Origin: Mycobacterium cookii
GTDB taxonomy: Bacteria > Actinomycetota > Actinomycetes > Mycobacteriales > Mycobacteriaceae
Direction of reading: 5' to 3'
DNA length: 64,000 nt
Assembly: GCF_010727945.1 (NCBI RefSeq)
Contig: NZ_AP022569.1
Coordinates: 1,798,001-1,862,000, forward strand
Shown here in pieces: positions 23,059 to 34,422 of the stretch (its first letter is position 1; each line of letters starts with the position of its first letter). Under the pieces are notes generated by a model. The model was not told where the DNA came from. It worked only from the letters and a program-made list of their open reading frames with translations, and ran no database searches. The translations under genes and the position numbers were made by a program.

Positions 23059-25056
23059 GTGACGCAGCTGCTGGCCACCGCGGTGGCGGCACTGGGCGGC
23101 AAGGAACGCAGCGGCCAACTGCAGATGGCCACCGCGGTCGCGCATGCCTTCGACAACGGCGAACACCTCGCGGTGCAGGCCGGCACCGGCACTGGAAAGT
23201 CGTTGGCGTACCTGGTCCCGTCGATCAGCCACGCGTTGTCCGACGACACCCCGGTGGTGGTGTCGACCGCGACGATCGCCCTGCAACGCCAGCTGGTCAA
23301 CCGGGATCTGCCTCAGCTTGTCGACGCGCTCACCGACGCGCTTCCCCGCGCGCCGCGGTTCGCGCTGCTGAAGGGTCGGCAGAACTACCTGTGCCTCAAC
23401 AAGATTCACAACGGCTCCGCGGCCGACGACGAAACGCCCGAGGAGCTGTTCGCGCCGCAGGCGAAAACCGCGTTGGGTCGCGACGTGCAGCGGCTCACCG
23501 AGTGGGCGTCGACGACGGAGTCCGGTGACCGCGACGACCTCAAACCCGGGGTGGCCGACCGGTCCTGGTCACAGGTCAGCGTGTCGTCGCGGGAATGCCT
23601 GGGCATGGCCCGCTGCCCGTTCGGCACCGAGTGCTTCGCCGAAAAGGCACGCGCGACCGCCGGCCAGGCCGATGTCGTCGTCACCAATCACGCGTTGCTG
23701 GCCATCGACGCCGTCTCCGACTCCGCGGTGTTGCCCGAACACTCCCTGCTGGTGGTCGACGAGGCCCACGATCTGGTCGACCGGGTGACCGCGGTGGCCA
23801 CCGGCGAGCTGACGGCGACCACGCTCGGCGTGGCAGCGCGGCGCATCGCCCGGCTGGTCGAACCCGAACTGACGCAGCGCTGGGAGCGAGCATCCGCGAG
23901 CTTCACCGCGGCGATCCACGACGCCCCCGCCGGTCGGATCGACCACCTCGACGACGAACTGGCCACCGATCTCACCGCGCTGCGCGATGCGGCCAGCGCG
24001 GCCCGGTCGGCGATCGACCTGTCGCCGTCCGATCCCAAGGCTGCCGCGGCCCGCGCCGAAGCGGTCGCCAGCCTGGCCGAAATCGCCGACACCGCAACGC
24101 GGATCCTGGCGTCGTTCGCACCGGCGATCCCCGACCGCACCGACGTGGTCTGGCTGGATCACGAGGAGAATCGGGGCACGACGCGAACCGTGCTGCGGGT
24201 GGCGCCGCTGTCGGTGGCCGGACTGCTGCGCACCCGGCTGTTCGCCGACGCCACGGCGGTATTGACGTCGGCGACGCTGACGGTCGGCGGCTCGTTCGAC
24301 GCGATGGCAGCCGCGTGGGGCCTGGCTGATGCCGAAACACCCTGGAGTGGAATCGATGTCGGATCACCGTTCGAACACGCCAAAGCCGGGATCCTGTACG
24401 TCGCAGCCCATCTGCCGCCGCCGGGCCGCGAGGGCACCGGGTCGACCGAACAGCTGAACGAGATCGCCGACCTGGTGACCGCGGCGGGCGGACGAACACT
24501 CGGACTGTTCTCGTCGATGCGGGCGGCACGCGCGGCCGCCGAGGCGATGTCCGAGCGGTTGTCGACGCCGGTGTTATGTCAGGGCGACGACAGCACGGCG
24601 GCACTTGTCGAGCGGTTCGCCGCCGACGACGTCACGTCGCTGTTCGGCACCCTGTCGCTGTGGCAGGGCGTCGACGTGCCCGGCCCGTCGCTGTCGTTGG
24701 TGATCATCGACCGCATCCCGTTCCCGCGGCCCGACGACCCGCTGTTGTCCGCCCGGCAGCGGGCGGTGGCCGCCGCGGGCGGCAATGGCTTCATGGCTGT
24801 CGCCGCCAGCCACGCCGCACTGCTGCTGGCTCAGGGCGCCGGGCGGTTGCTGCGTCGCGTCGACGACCGCGGCGTGGTCGCGGTGCTCGACTCGCGGATG
24901 GCCACCGCCCGCTACGGCGGCTACCTGCGCGCGTCATTGCCGCCGTTCTGGGCGACCACCGACGCGACGGCGGTGCGGGCGGCGTTGAGGCGGCTGACCA
25001 CAAGCTACGCCAGCGTGACTAGTCCTAGCTCAGCCTCCGATGCCAGCATCGGATGA
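23059..25056 (+). CDS. dinG: DinG-family ATP-dependent helicase
   Basis: A 665-residue superfamily 2 XPD/DinG helicase. Motif I GTGTGKSLAYL lies near residue 53; the Fe-S-type region has four spaced cysteines between about 110 and 205 (YLCLNK, ECLGMARCPFGTEC); VVDEAHDL is the DEAH box near 235; motifs IV-VI follow, ending QGAGRLLRRVDDRGVVAVLD. It unwinds DNA with 5'-3' polarity in repair. The first usable start is GTG 23059, but the only ribosome site (CAGGAG, 23024-23029) is about 30 bases upstream, so the start is not certain. Its last 17 codons overlap the end of glgP on the other strand. Confidence 0.94.
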   Translation: MTQLLATAVAALGGKERSGQLQMATAVAHAFDNGEHLAVQAGTGTGKSLAYLVPSISHALSDDTPVVVSTATIALQRQLVNRDLPQLVDALTDALPRAPRFALLKGRQNYLCLNKIHNGSAADDETPEELFAPQAKTALGRDVQRLTEWASTTESGDRDDLKPGVADRSWSQVSVSSRECLGMARCPFGTECFAEKARATAGQADVVVTNHALLAIDAVSDSAVLPEHSLLVVDEAHDLVDRVTAVATGELTATTLGVAARRIARLVEPELTQRWERASASFTAAIHDAPAGRIDHLDDELATDLTALRDAASAARSAIDLSPSDPKAAAARAEAVASLAEIADTATRILASFAPAIPDRTDVVWLDHEENRGTTRTVLRVAPLSVAGLLRTRLFADATAVLTSATLTVGGSFDAMAAAWGLADAETPWSGIDVGSPFEHAKAGILYVAAHLPPPGREGTGSTEQLNEIADLVTAAGGRTLGLFSSMRAARAAAEAMSERLSTPVLCQGDDSTAALVERFAADDVTSLFGTLSLWQGVDVPGPSLSLVIIDRIPFPRPDDPLLSARQRAVAAAGGNGFMAVAASHAALLLAQGAGRLLRRVDDRGVVAVLDSRMATARYGGYLRASLPPFWATTDATAVRAALRRLTTSYASVTSPSSASDASIG

Positions 25057-27614
25057 TGCGGCAATACCCGCACGGTGTAACCGACTGACCCCGCGACCGG
25101 CAGCGGGGTCGTCGTGGCGAAAATGTGGTCGCCACCGGCGGCGGTGCCGGTGTACGGCATGTCGACCGTCACCGGATCCAGCAGCGCATCGCCGGTGTCC
25201 ACCCTGCCGACGACGGCCTGGACCGTCACCTCGTCAGGCCGCAGACCGGCCAGCTGGACGGTCGCGGTCAGCGTCAGCTTCGACCCGAGCACCGGAGTGT
25301 CCGGCAGCCCGGTGCTGTCGACGTCGGTGATGTCGATGTGCGGCCACGCCTCGAAAGCGCGACGGCGGTAGTCGGCCAATTCGCGCGCCGGGCCGAAGTC
25401 CACCTGGCCGTCGCCGTCGACCGACACCGTGCTGCGCAGCGACTGCGCCGCCGGCAGGTAGTAGCGCTCGGTGTAATCGCGAACCATCCGCGAGGCCAAC
25501 ACTTTCGGGCCGAGGGTCTGCAGGGTGTGGCGCACCATCTCGATCCACCGGCGCGGCGTGCCGTGCTCGTCACGCTCGTAGAACTTCGGCGCCACCGACT
25601 TCTCCAGCAGGTCGTACAGCGCGGCCGCCTCCAGATCGTCGCGGCGCTCCTCGTTGGCCACCCCGGAGGCCGACGGGATCGCCCAGCCGTTCTCGCCGTC
25701 GAACCACTCGTCCCACCACCCGTCCCGGATGGACAGGTTCAGCCCGCCGTTGAGCGCACTCTTCATGCCCGACGTGCCACACGCCTCCAGCGGGCGCAGC
25801 GGGTTGTTCAGCCACACGTCGCAGCCCCAATAGAGCAGCCGGGCCATCGACATGTCGTAGTCGGGCAGGAACGCGATGCGGTGCCGCACCTCCGGCCGGT
25901 CGGCGAACTGCACCACCTGCTGGATCAGCGCCTTGCCGCCATCGTCGGCGGGGTGTGACTTGCCCGCCACGATCAGCTGGATCGGCCTGTCCTCGTCGAG
26001 CAGCAGACGCTGCAACCGATCCGGGTCGCGCAGCATCAGCGTCAGCCGCTTGTAGGTCGGCACGCGTCGGGCGAAGCCGATGGTCAGCACGTTCGGGTCG
26101 AAGGCCGTCGCGATCCAGCCCAGTTCAGCCTCGGGGGCGCCGCGGACCAGCCAGGAACGGTGCAGCCGGGCGCGGACGTCGTCGACCAGCAGCGCGCGCA
26201 GTTGTGCGCGGATCCACCACAGGTGACCCGGGTCGACATCGTTGACGCGTAGCCAGACGCCGGGATCGCTGAACGAGTCCGAGCCGAGCAGCTCGCGGCC
26301 GAGCTCCAGCCATTGCGGTGCCGCCCAGGTGCGGGCGTGCACGCCGTTGGTGATGGACCCGATCGGCACCTCGTCGGCGTCGAAACCGGCCCACAGATCG
26401 TTGAACATGGCCCGGCTCACCTCGCCGTGCAGCAGCGAGACCCCGTTGGCCCGCTGCGCGAGCCGCAGCCCCATGTGGGCCATGTTGAACTTCTCCGGAT
26501 CGTCCTCGGCGCCCAGCGCCAGGATCCTGGCCAGCGGTACGCCGGGAAGCAACGCCGCTTCGGGCGCGTAGTCGGGGTCCGCTGCGGTGTTGGCGAAATA
26601 CCGCTGCACCATCTCGACTGGAAAGCGGTCGATGCCGGCGGGCACCGGGGTGTGGGTGGTGAAGACCGTGCTGGACCGCACGACGGTCAGCGCTGTGTCG
26701 AAATCCAGGCCGGCGTCGACGAGTTCACGGATCCGCTCGGCGCCGAGGAAACCGGCGTGGCCCTCGTTCATGTGGAACACCTCGGGCGCGGGCAGCCCCT
26801 CTATCGCGGTGTAGGCGCGAATCGCCCGGACACCGCCGATGCCCGCCAGGATCTCCTGCCGCATCCGGTGCTCCTGGTCGCCGCCGTACAGCCGGTCGGT
26901 GACCCCGCGTACCTCGTGCTCGTTCTCGGGGATATCGGAGTCCAGCAGCAACAGCGGCACCCGACCGACCTGGGCGATCCAGATCCTCGCCCGCAGCCGG
27001 GCGGACTCCGGCAGCGCCAATTCGACCAGGGCGGGCGCGCCCGTGCCGTCGGTGAGCAGCCGCAGCGGCAGTCCCTGCGGATCCAGCGCCGGATAGGTCT
27101 CGTGTTGCCAGCCGTCGGCCGTCAGCGACTGCCGGAAGTAGCCGGACCGGTAATACAGCCCCACCGCGATCAGCGGCAGTCCGAGATCCGATGCGGATTT
27201 CAGATGATCGCCGGCCAGGATTCCCAGGCCGCCCGAGTAGTTCGGCAACACCTCGGCCACGCCGAACTCCATCGAGAAGTACGCGATCCCGTTGGGCATC
27301 GCGACGCCGTCGCTCTGCTGGTGCTGGTACCACAGCGGGCGGTTCAGATAGTCGTCGAGCTCGGCCGCCAATTCGTCCAGCCGGTTCAGGAATTCGCCGT
27401 CGAGGGCCAGCTCGTCGAGCCGGGCCGGGCTCACCGCGCCGAGCAAAGCAACGGGATCCTGGCGACACTGTGCCCACAGCGCCGGGTCGATCGTCTCGAA
27501 GAGTCGCTGCGTCGGCGTATCCCAGGACCATCGCAAGTTTGTGGAGAGCTGTTCCAGCGCCGCCAGGCGTTCCGGAAGATGGGCACGGACCGTGAACCGA
27601 CGCAGGGCTTTCAC
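25005..27614 (-). CDS. glgP: Glycogen/alpha-glucan phosphorylase
   Basis: An 869-residue phosphorylase of the long actinobacterial type (with the N-terminal DUF3417 domain at about 1-115). [28 protein letters not shown], the [10 protein letters not shown] segment, and [19 protein letters not shown] with the PLP-binding Lys are all present. It releases glucose-1-phosphate from alpha-1,4-glucan, or in mycobacteria may work in reverse with GlgE. The last 150 residues form a beta-rich domain. GTG start at 27614. Divergent from glgE across 176 bases that hold the promoters for both. Confidence 0.96.
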   Translation of the reverse strand: MKALRRFTVRAHLPERLAALEQLSTNLRWSWDTPTQRLFETIDPALWAQCRQDPVALLGAVSPARLDELALDGEFLNRLDELAAELDDYLNRPLWYQHQQSDGVAMPNGIAYFSMEFGVAEVLPNYSGGLGILAGDHLKSASDLGLPLIAVGLYYRSGYFRQSLTADGWQHETYPALDPQGLPLRLLTDGTGAPALVELALPESARLRARIWIAQVGRVPLLLLDSDIPENEHEVRGVTDRLYGGDQEHRMRQEILAGIGGVRAIRAYTAIEGLPAPEVFHMNEGHAGFLGAERIRELVDAGLDFDTALTVVRSSTVFTTHTPVPAGIDRFPVEMVQRYFANTAADPDYAPEAALLPGVPLARILALGAEDDPEKFNMAHMGLRLAQRANGVSLLHGEVSRAMFNDLWAGFDADEVPIGSITNGVHARTWAAPQWLELGRELLGSDSFSDPGVWLRVNDVDPGHLWWIRAQLRALLVDDVRARLHRSWLVRGAPEAELGWIATAFDPNVLTIGFARRVPTYKRLTLMLRDPDRLQRLLLDEDRPIQLIVAGKSHPADDGGKALIQQVVQFADRPEVRHRIAFLPDYDMSMARLLYWGCDVWLNNPLRPLEACGTSGMKSALNGGLNLSIRDGWWDEWFDGENGWAIPSASGVANEERRDDLEAAALYDLLEKSVAPKFYERDEHGTPRRWIEMVRHTLQTLGPKVLASRMVRDYTERYYLPAAQSLRSTVSVDGDGQVDFGPARELADYRRRAFEAWPHIDITDVDSTGLPDTPVLGSKLTLTATVQLAGLRPDEVTVQAVVGRVDTGDALLDPVTVDMPYTGTAAGGDHIFATTTPLPVAGSVGYTVRVLPHHPMLASEAELGLVTLA

Positions 27615-27790
27615 GCGTCATTACCTTACTGACGCGCAGGCGGGGTTCGCCCACCGAACGGTCCGCGCCACCCGGCCCCGGGTGTGGTCCGACACTACGG
27701 TGGGTATTGGGCGCACAGGGCTTTCGAAAGACGAGCGCTGCTCGCGCCCAGAACGACAACGGACAAGCGGAGACTCACAAAGGAGTAGCG

Positions 27791-29887
27791 GTGCCCGGTC
27801 GTGTCGAGATCGATGACGTCGCCCCCGTCGTATCGTGCGGTGCCTACCCGGCGAAAGCCGTGGTCGGCGAGGTGATACCGGTTCGCGCGTCGGTCTGGCG
27901 GGAAGGCCACGACGCCGTCGCGGCAACTCTCGTGGTGCGTTACCTGGGGCCGCGCTACCCGCTGGCCGGTGAGACGCGGCGGCTCAAAGCGGTGCAGGCA
28001 CCGGTCAAGGCGCCGACGGCGGCCGCACCCGACGCCGACCCGGTCGTGAAGGTCAAACCGCTGCACGTCGCGATGACCCCGGGCCTCGAGCCGTTCGTCT
28101 TTCACGGCGCGTTCACGCCGGACAGCGTCGGGTTGTGGACGTTTCGGGTCGACGGGTGGGGCGATGCCATTCACACCTGGCGGCATGCCGTCGAGGCCAA
28201 GCTGGACGCCGGACAGGGCGAGAACGAGTTGTCCAACGACCTGCTGGTCGGCGCGCGATTGCTGGAGCGCGCTGCGGCCGGAGTGCCGCGCGCCCGGCGC
28301 GACCCGTTGCTGGCGGCCGCGACCGCGCTGCGCACCCCCGGCGACCCGCTGACTCGCGCCGCACCGGCGCTAAGCCCCGAGGTCGACGAACTGCTGACCC
28401 ACTACCCGCTGCGGGAGCTGGTCACCCGCGGCGAGCAGTACGGGGTGTGGGTGGACCGACCGCTGGCCCGCTTCGGGTCGTGGTACGAGATGTTCCCGCG
28501 CTCGACCGGCGGCCGGGACGCCGACGGCAATCCGGTGCACGGCACGTTCGCCACCGCGGCGGCGGCGTTGCCCCGCATCGCGCAGATGGGCTTCGACGTG
28601 GTGTACCTGCCGCCGATCCACCCGATCGGCAAGGTGCACCGCAAGGGCCGCAACAACACCGCGACAGCAGTGCCCGGCGACGTCGGATCGCCGTGGGCTA
28701 TCGGCAGCGACGAGGGCGGTCACGACGCGGTGCACCCGCTACTCGGCACGATCAAAGACTTCGACAAATTCGTGGCCGCGACCAACGAACTGGGCATGGA
28801 AGTCGCGCTGGACCTCGCGCTGCAATGCGCGCCCGATCACCCGTGGGCGTCTCAGCACCGCGAGTGGTTCACCGAATTACCGGACGGCACAATCGCTTAC
28901 GCGGAGAACCCGCCGAAGAAGTACCAGGACATCTACCCGATCAACTTCGACAACGACCCCGCCGGGCTGTACGACGAGGTGCTGCGCGTGGTGCGGTACT
29001 GGATGGACCACGGCGTCAAGGTGTTCCGTGTCGACAACCCGCACACCAAGCCGCCGAACTTCTGGGCCTGGCTGATTTCTCAGGTCAAAGCGGTCGATCC
29101 GGATGTGCTGTTCCTGTCCGAGGCGTTCACTCCGCCGGCTCGCCAATACGGTTTGGCCAAGCTGGGATTCACGCAGTCCTACACCTACTTCACCTGGCGC
29201 ACGGCCAAGTGGGAGCTGACCGAATTCGCTCAGCAGATCCCGGCGATCGCCGACTTCCGGCGGCCCAACCTGTTCGTCAACACCCCCGACATCCTGCATG
29301 CGTCGTTACAGCACGGCGGCCCCGGCATGTTCGCGATTCGTGCCGTGCTGGCCGCAACCATGAGCCCGACCTGGGGGCTGTACTCCGGCTTCGAACTGTT
29401 CGAGGGCCGCGCCGTCGTCGAGGGCAGCGAGGAGTACCTCGATTCCGAGAAGTACGAACTGCGCCCGCGCGACTTCGCCGGTGCACTGGCAGCGGGGCGA
29501 TCGTTGGAGCCATTCATCGCACGGCTGAACAGTATTCGTCGACTGCACCCCGCACTCGAGCAGTTGCGCAACATCACCTTCCACACCGTCGACAACGACG
29601 CGCTGCTGGCCTACAGCAAGTTCGATCCGGCCACCGGCGACTGCGTGCTGGTCGTTGTGACGCTCAACGCATTCGGGCCCGAGGATGCGACCTTGTGGTT
29701 GGACATGGCCGCGTTGGGTATGGAGCACCACGAGCGGTTCTGGGTGCGAGACGAAATCACCGGCGAGGAATATCAGTGGGGAGCAGCCAACTACGTGCGT
29801 CTCGATCCCGGCCGGGCCGTCGCCCACATCATCAACATGCCGCTCATACCGTCCGAAGCACGAATCCCGCTGCTGAGCCGGAGGTGA
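27791..29887 (+). CDS. glgE: Alpha-1,4-glucan:maltose-1-phosphate maltosyltransferase
   Basis: A 698-residue GH13_3 enzyme that adds maltose from maltose-1-phosphate to a growing alpha-glucan. Residues 1-200 form the N-terminal beta/helical domains; [47 protein letters not shown] (Asp nucleophile), [11 protein letters not shown] (acid/base Glu) and the later NTPDILHA belong to the catalytic barrel. The GTG at 27791 has an AAAGGAG site and is chosen over an upstream in-frame start without one. glgB follows after seven bases, so the two enzymes that build branched alpha-glucan are made together. Confidence 0.97.
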   Translation: MPGRVEIDDVAPVVSCGAYPAKAVVGEVIPVRASVWREGHDAVAATLVVRYLGPRYPLAGETRRLKAVQAPVKAPTAAAPDADPVVKVKPLHVAMTPGLEPFVFHGAFTPDSVGLWTFRVDGWGDAIHTWRHAVEAKLDAGQGENELSNDLLVGARLLERAAAGVPRARRDPLLAAATALRTPGDPLTRAAPALSPEVDELLTHYPLRELVTRGEQYGVWVDRPLARFGSWYEMFPRSTGGRDADGNPVHGTFATAAAALPRIAQMGFDVVYLPPIHPIGKVHRKGRNNTATAVPGDVGSPWAIGSDEGGHDAVHPLLGTIKDFDKFVAATNELGMEVALDLALQCAPDHPWASQHREWFTELPDGTIAYAENPPKKYQDIYPINFDNDPAGLYDEVLRVVRYWMDHGVKVFRVDNPHTKPPNFWAWLISQVKAVDPDVLFLSEAFTPPARQYGLAKLGFTQSYTYFTWRTAKWELTEFAQQIPAIADFRRPNLFVNTPDILHASLQHGGPGMFAIRAVLAATMSPTWGLYSGFELFEGRAVVEGSEEYLDSEKYELRPRDFAGALAAGRSLEPFIARLNSIRRLHPALEQLRNITFHTVDNDALLAYSKFDPATGDCVLVVVTLNAFGPEDATLWLDMAALGMEHHERFWVRDEITGEEYQWGAANYVRLDPGRAVAHIINMPLIPSEARIPLLSRR

Positions 29888-29894
29888 CGCTGCG

Positions 29895-32090
29895 ATGAAG
29901 TCCAGCAACCAACTCGCCAAAGCACATTTGGCGCCCGAACCCGGCGACCTGGCTCGCCTGCTGGCCGGTGAGCACCACAATCCGCACGGCATCCTGGGTG
30001 CCCACGAATACGGCGACCACACGGTCATCCGGGCGTTCCGGCCGCACGCCACCGACGTCGTCGCACTCATCGGCGACGACCGATTCCCGCTGCAGCACAT
30101 CGACTCCGGTTTGTTCGCCGTGGCGCTGCCATTCGTCGATCTCATCGACTACCGCCTCGAGGTCCGCTACGACGGCGGCGAGCCGCGTGCGTTCGCCGAC
30201 GCCTACCGCTTCCTGCCGACGCTGGGCGAGGTCGACCTGCACCTGTTCAATGAGGGTCGTCACGAGCGACTTTGGGAGGTGCTCGGCGCACATCCACGTT
30301 CGTTCACCACCGCCGACGGCGCGGTGGACGGTGTGTCGTTCGCGGTATGGGCGCCGAATGCCAAGGGTGTCAGCCTGATCGGCGAATTCAACGGCTGGAC
30401 CGGCAACGACGCCCCGCTGCGGATGCTCGGCTCATCAGGGGTGTGGGAGTTGTTCTGGCCCGGGTTTGCGCACGACGGCTTATACAAATTCCGGGTGCAC
30501 GGCGCTGACGGTTCGGTCACCGACCGGGCCGATCCGATGGCGTTCGGCACCGAAGTGCCCCCCCACACCGCGTCCCGGGTGACCGTCAGCGACTACCACT
30601 GGGGCGACGACAACTGGATGGCGGAGCGCCCCAAGCGCAATCCGGTGTTCGAGCCGATGAGCACCTACGAAGTCCACCTCGGCTCGTGGCGGCCGGGCCT
30701 GTCCTACCGTGACCTCGCCCGCGAGCTCACGGAATACGTTGTCTCACAGGGATTCACTCATGTCGAGATGCTGCCGGTCGCCGAGCACCCGTTCGGTGGA
30801 TCCTGGGGATATCAGGTCACGTCGTATTACGCGCCGTCATCGCGGTTCGGCGCGCCCGACGAGTTCCGGGCGCTGGTCGACGCGCTGCACCAAGCCGGTA
30901 TCGGCGTCATCGTGGACTGGGTTCCCGCCCACTTCCCCAAGGACGCCTGGGCGCTCGGCCGTTTCGACGGCACACCGCTCTACGAGCATTCCGACCCGCG
31001 GCGTGGTGAGCAACTCGACTGGGGCACTTACGTCTTCGACTTCGGCCGCTCCGAAGTCCGCAACTTCCTGGTGGCCAATGCGCTGTACTGGCTCGAGGAA
31101 TATCACGTGGACGGCCTGCGGGTCGACGCCGTCGCCTCGATGCTCTACCTCGACTATTCCCGTCCCGAAGGCGGGTGGACGCCGAACATCTACGGCGGCC
31201 GGGAGAACCTGGAGGCGGTGCAATTCCTGCAGGAGATGAACGCGACGGCCCACAAGGCCGCACCCGGGATCGTGACGATCGCCGAGGAGTCGACGTCGTG
31301 GCCCGGGGTTACCAGGCCGACCAGCGTTGGCGGCCTTGGCTTTTCGATGAAGTGGAATATGGGTTGGATGCACGACACCCTCGACTACATCGGCCGCGAT
31401 CCGATCTACCGCAGCTACCATCACCACGCGATCACCTTCTCGATGCTCTACGCCTTCAGCGAGAACTTCGTGCTGCCGATCAGCCACGACGAGGTCGTGC
31501 ACGGCAAGGGCACGCTGTGGGGGCGGATGCCGGGCGAAGATCACGCGAAGGCGGCCGGGCTGCGCAGTCTGCTGGCCTACCAGTGGGCACACCCGGGTAA
31601 GCAGTTGCTGTTCATGGGTCAGGAATTCGGCCAGCGCGCCGAATGGTCCGAAGAACGCGGCCTGGACTGGTTCCAACTCGACGAGAACAGCTTCTCCACC
31701 GGCATCACCCGCCTGGTGGGCGACCTCAACTCGATCTACCGCAGCCATCCGGCGTTGTGGAGCCAGGACATCAAGCCGGAGGGCTACTCCTGGATCGATG
31801 CCAACGACTCCGCGAACAACGTGTTGAGTTTCCTGCGCTACGGCAGCGACGGCTCGGTGCTGGCATGCGTGTTCAACTTCGCCGGCGCCGAACACAGCGG
31901 ATACCGCCTCGGCCTGCCCTGTGCCGGGCGGTGGCGTGAAGTGCTCAACACCGACGCCACCGTCTACAACGGCAGCGGGATCGGGAACCTCGGCGGCGTC
32001 GACGCGACCGACGACCCGTGGCATGGCCGTCCGGCGTCGGCGGTGCTGGCCTTGCCGCCCATGTCGGCACTGTGGCTGGCACCCGAGTAA
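29895..32090 (+). CDS. glgB: 1,4-alpha-glucan branching enzyme
   Basis: A 731-residue GH13_9 branching enzyme. Two N-terminal beta domains (about 25-120 and 125-220) precede the barrel. [41 protein letters not shown] (Asp nucleophile), [11 protein letters not shown] (acid/base Glu) and [13 protein letters not shown] are present. It makes alpha-1,6 branches in the glucan elongated by GlgE. The stop is four bases from the stop of the convergent YbbN-like gene; H37Rv has the PE_PGRS24 gene at this place. Confidence 0.97.
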   Translation: MKSSNQLAKAHLAPEPGDLARLLAGEHHNPHGILGAHEYGDHTVIRAFRPHATDVVALIGDDRFPLQHIDSGLFAVALPFVDLIDYRLEVRYDGGEPRAFADAYRFLPTLGEVDLHLFNEGRHERLWEVLGAHPRSFTTADGAVDGVSFAVWAPNAKGVSLIGEFNGWTGNDAPLRMLGSSGVWELFWPGFAHDGLYKFRVHGADGSVTDRADPMAFGTEVPPHTASRVTVSDYHWGDDNWMAERPKRNPVFEPMSTYEVHLGSWRPGLSYRDLARELTEYVVSQGFTHVEMLPVAEHPFGGSWGYQVTSYYAPSSRFGAPDEFRALVDALHQAGIGVIVDWVPAHFPKDAWALGRFDGTPLYEHSDPRRGEQLDWGTYVFDFGRSEVRNFLVANALYWLEEYHVDGLRVDAVASMLYLDYSRPEGGWTPNIYGGRENLEAVQFLQEMNATAHKAAPGIVTIAEESTSWPGVTRPTSVGGLGFSMKWNMGWMHDTLDYIGRDPIYRSYHHHAITFSMLYAFSENFVLPISHDEVVHGKGTLWGRMPGEDHAKAAGLRSLLAYQWAHPGKQLLFMGQEFGQRAEWSEERGLDWFQLDENSFSTGITRLVGDLNSIYRSHPALWSQDIKPEGYSWIDANDSANNVLSFLRYGSDGSVLACVFNFAGAEHSGYRLGLPCAGRWREVLNTDATVYNGSGIGNLGGVDATDDPWHGRPASAVLALPPMSALWLAPE

Positions 32091-32094
32091 ACGA

Positions 32095-32997
32095 CTAGTA
32101 GAGCGCGTTCGCCAGGTTGCGCCGCCCGGCAATGACGTCCGGGTCGGCGGGATCGAAGAGTTCGAACAGCTCGATCAGCCGCGTACGTACCGATGTCCGA
32201 TCGTCACCGGATGTCCGCTTCACCAACGCGACCAAGCGGTCGAACGCACCACTGACGTCCTGGCTGAGCAACTGCACGTCGGCGGCGGCGAATGCAGCAT
32301 CGACGTCGTCCGGCGCGGCATCGGCGGCCGCGACCGCCTCGGGCCCGTGCGCCGTCGCGCGCATCAGGAACGCGATTTGGCGCACCGCGCCCTTGGCTTC
32401 TTCGTGGTTCGGGTTGGTGTCCAGGATGGCCTGATACGAGTCGAGCGCCGCACCCAGGTCGTTGTCCTCGAGTTGCTGACGCGCCCGGGCAAGCTCGGGG
32501 TCGACTTCCTCCGGCTCGCCGGAATCGCTTGCACCACTGAGCTTTCCAGCAGTGGCTGACAGCAGTGAGTCCACCCAGCGCCGCAACTGCTCGGCGGGCT
32601 GCATGCCCTGAAAGCTCGAAAGCGGTTGTCCGGCAGCCAATGCCACAACGGTGGGTACCACCTCGACGCCGAAGATCTGCGCCACTCGCGGGGCGACATC
32701 GACGTTCACGCTGGCCAACGACCACTTGCCGTTGTCGGCAGCCGCCAACCCGGACAGGGTGTCGGCCAGCTGCAGACACACGTCGCTGCGCGGCGACCAC
32801 AGCAGAACCACCACCGGCACCTGGTTGGAGCGCAGCAGTACTTCTTCTTCGAAATTGGTCTCGTTGACCTCCACGCCGGCGGATGCCGCCGATCCATCGC
32901 CGGCGACGTCCCTGCTGGCTGGGGGAGGTTGCTTGAGGGCGGACAGGTCGACTGCACCTGCCAGCGCGGGCCCGATCGGAGGTCGAGGACGGCTCAC
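32095..32997 (-). CDS. YbbN-like thioredoxin-fold/TPR co-chaperone (Rv1324 homologue)
   Basis: A 300-residue protein: a thioredoxin fold at about residues 45-155 and TPR-like helices after 175 (ARARQQLEDNDLGAALDSYQAIL). The active-site position reads VVLLWSPRSDVC, so both cysteines of the CxxC are replaced (SPRS) and one Cys remains further on; it should not be a disulfide reductase. The cis-Pro loop VEVVPTVVAL is kept. E. coli YbbN likewise has a degenerate site and works as a chaperone partner. The GTG at 32997 gives the same N-terminus (SRPRPPIGPALAG) as Rv1324. Confidence 0.93.
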   Translation of the reverse strand: MSRPRPPIGPALAGAVDLSALKQPPPASRDVAGDGSAASAGVEVNETNFEEEVLLRSNQVPVVVLLWSPRSDVCLQLADTLSGLAAADNGKWSLASVNVDVAPRVAQIFGVEVVPTVVALAAGQPLSSFQGMQPAEQLRRWVDSLLSATAGKLSGASDSGEPEEVDPELARARQQLEDNDLGAALDSYQAILDTNPNHEEAKGAVRQIAFLMRATAHGPEAVAAADAAPDDVDAAFAAADVQLLSQDVSGAFDRLVALVKRTSGDDRTSVRTRLIELFELFDPADPDVIAGRRNLANALY

Positions 32998-33158
32998 GTG
33001 ACCCAGTCTGGCACGGGTACACAGATCGCGATTCACCCGGTTGAGGCGGCCGTATGACCAACGTCACACGAAGTGCCGCGAAGCCGCCGCCGCTACCGCT
33101 TCAGCAAACTTTGCGCCGCGGGCGACAATCCGCCTGCGAAAACCGTACTGGCCGGTAA

Positions 33159-34340
33159 CTAGCCAGCGCGCAAGATCAGCGCGTCGCCCTGACCACCTGC
33201 TCCGCACAATGCAGCAACGCCGTAGCCGGAGCCCCGGCGGGCCAGTTCAAGCGCGACGTGCAGGGTGATCCGCGCGCCGGACATGCCGATCGGGTGCCCG
33301 ATCGCGATCGCGCCGCCGTTGACGTTGACGATCTCGGGATCGATGCCGAGTTCCTGCGTCGACGCCAACGCGACCGCGGAAAACGCCTCGTTGATCTCCA
33401 CCACGTCGAGTTGGTCGACGGAGATGCCTTCCCGGCTGAGCGCCTTCTTGATCGCGTTGGCGGGCTGCGACTGCAGCGTCGAATCCGGGCCGGCGACCAC
33501 GCCGTGCGCGCCGATCTCGACCAGCCAGGTCAGGCCCAGCTCTTTCGCTTTGTCCTTGTTCATCACGACCACCGCTGCCGCACCGTCGGAGATCTGCGAC
33601 GCCGAGCCTGCGGTGATGGTGCCGTCCTTGCGGAACGCCGGCTTGAGGCCGGCCAGTGACTCGGCGGTGGTGTTCGCCCGGATGCCCTCGTCCTCGCTGA
33701 ACTGCAACGGATCACCCTTGCGCTGCGGGATGCTGACCGGCACCACCTCGTCGGCGAAGACGCCGTCTTTCCACGCCGCGGCGGCCTTCTGGTGCGAGCG
33801 CGCCGCGAACTCGTCCTGCTGCTGGCGGGTGAATTTGTCGACGTCGTTGCGCTGCTCGGTCAGCGCGCCCATCGGCTGGTCGGTGAACACGTCGTGCAGG
33901 CCGTCGTAAGCCATGTGGTCGCGCACCGTGACGTCGCCGTATTTGTAACCGGCCCGGCTGTCGATCAACAGGTGCGGGGCTTTGGTCATCGACTCCTGGC
34001 CGCCGGCCACCACCACGTCGAACTCGCCGGCCCGTATCAGCTGGTCAGCCAGGGCGATGGCGTCGATGCCGGACAGACACATCTTGTTGATGGTCAGCGA
34101 TGGCACGTCCCAGCCGATGCCTGCCGCGACGGCGGATTGCCGCGCGGGCATCTGGCCGGCCCCCGCGGTCAGCACCTGGCCCATGATCACGTACTCGACC
34201 AGCGAGGCAGGCACGTTGGCTTTCTCCAGCGCGCCTTTGATCGCGACGGCACCGAGATCGCTGGCACTGAAATCCTTGAGCGAGCCCATCAGCTTGCCGA
34301 TGGGCGTCCGTGCCCCAGCAACGATCACCGATGTCGTCAT
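33159..34340 (-). CDS. fadA4: Acetyl-CoA acetyltransferase (thiolase)
   Basis: A 393-residue thiolase. The nucleophile Cys lies in [14 protein letters not shown] near residue 94, INEAFSAVA carries the active-site Asn/Glu segment, [17 protein letters not shown] the His, and [13 protein letters not shown] the C-terminal catalytic Cys. It condenses two acetyl-CoA or splits acetoacetyl-CoA. The ATG at 34340 has GGAGG directly upstream and matches FadA4 (Rv1323). Divergent from the methylmalonyl-CoA epimerase gene across 82 bases. Confidence 0.96.
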   Translation of the reverse strand: MTTSVIVAGARTPIGKLMGSLKDFSASDLGAVAIKGALEKANVPASLVEYVIMGQVLTAGAGQMPARQSAVAAGIGWDVPSLTINKMCLSGIDAIALADQLIRAGEFDVVVAGGQESMTKAPHLLIDSRAGYKYGDVTVRDHMAYDGLHDVFTDQPMGALTEQRNDVDKFTRQQQDEFAARSHQKAAAAWKDGVFADEVVPVSIPQRKGDPLQFSEDEGIRANTTAESLAGLKPAFRKDGTITAGSASQISDGAAAVVVMNKDKAKELGLTWLVEIGAHGVVAGPDSTLQSQPANAIKKALSREGISVDQLDVVEINEAFSAVALASTQELGIDPEIVNVNGGAIAIGHPIGMSGARITLHVALELARRGSGYGVAALCGAGGQGDALILRAG

Positions 34341-34410
34341 GACTACCTCCAGAGCGGGGTTCAACGGCCGATCCGACAAATCGGCAGAGGCGGATTCTTT
34401 CCCGTCAGGT

Positions 34411-34416
34411 TACCGT
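34411..34416 (+). promoter_or_regulatory. -10 element of the epimerase gene (leaderless)
   Basis: TACCGT ends six bases before the ATG at 34423, with no ribosome site between. Confidence 0.5.
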
Positions 34417-34422
34417 TACGTG

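Noticed and set aside
30837..32132. Long antisense frame of 431 codons in glgB, and similar ones in glgP, glgE and wecA
   Set aside because: Typical of high-G+C coding DNA; the sense genes are certain and the antisense translations show no family motifs.
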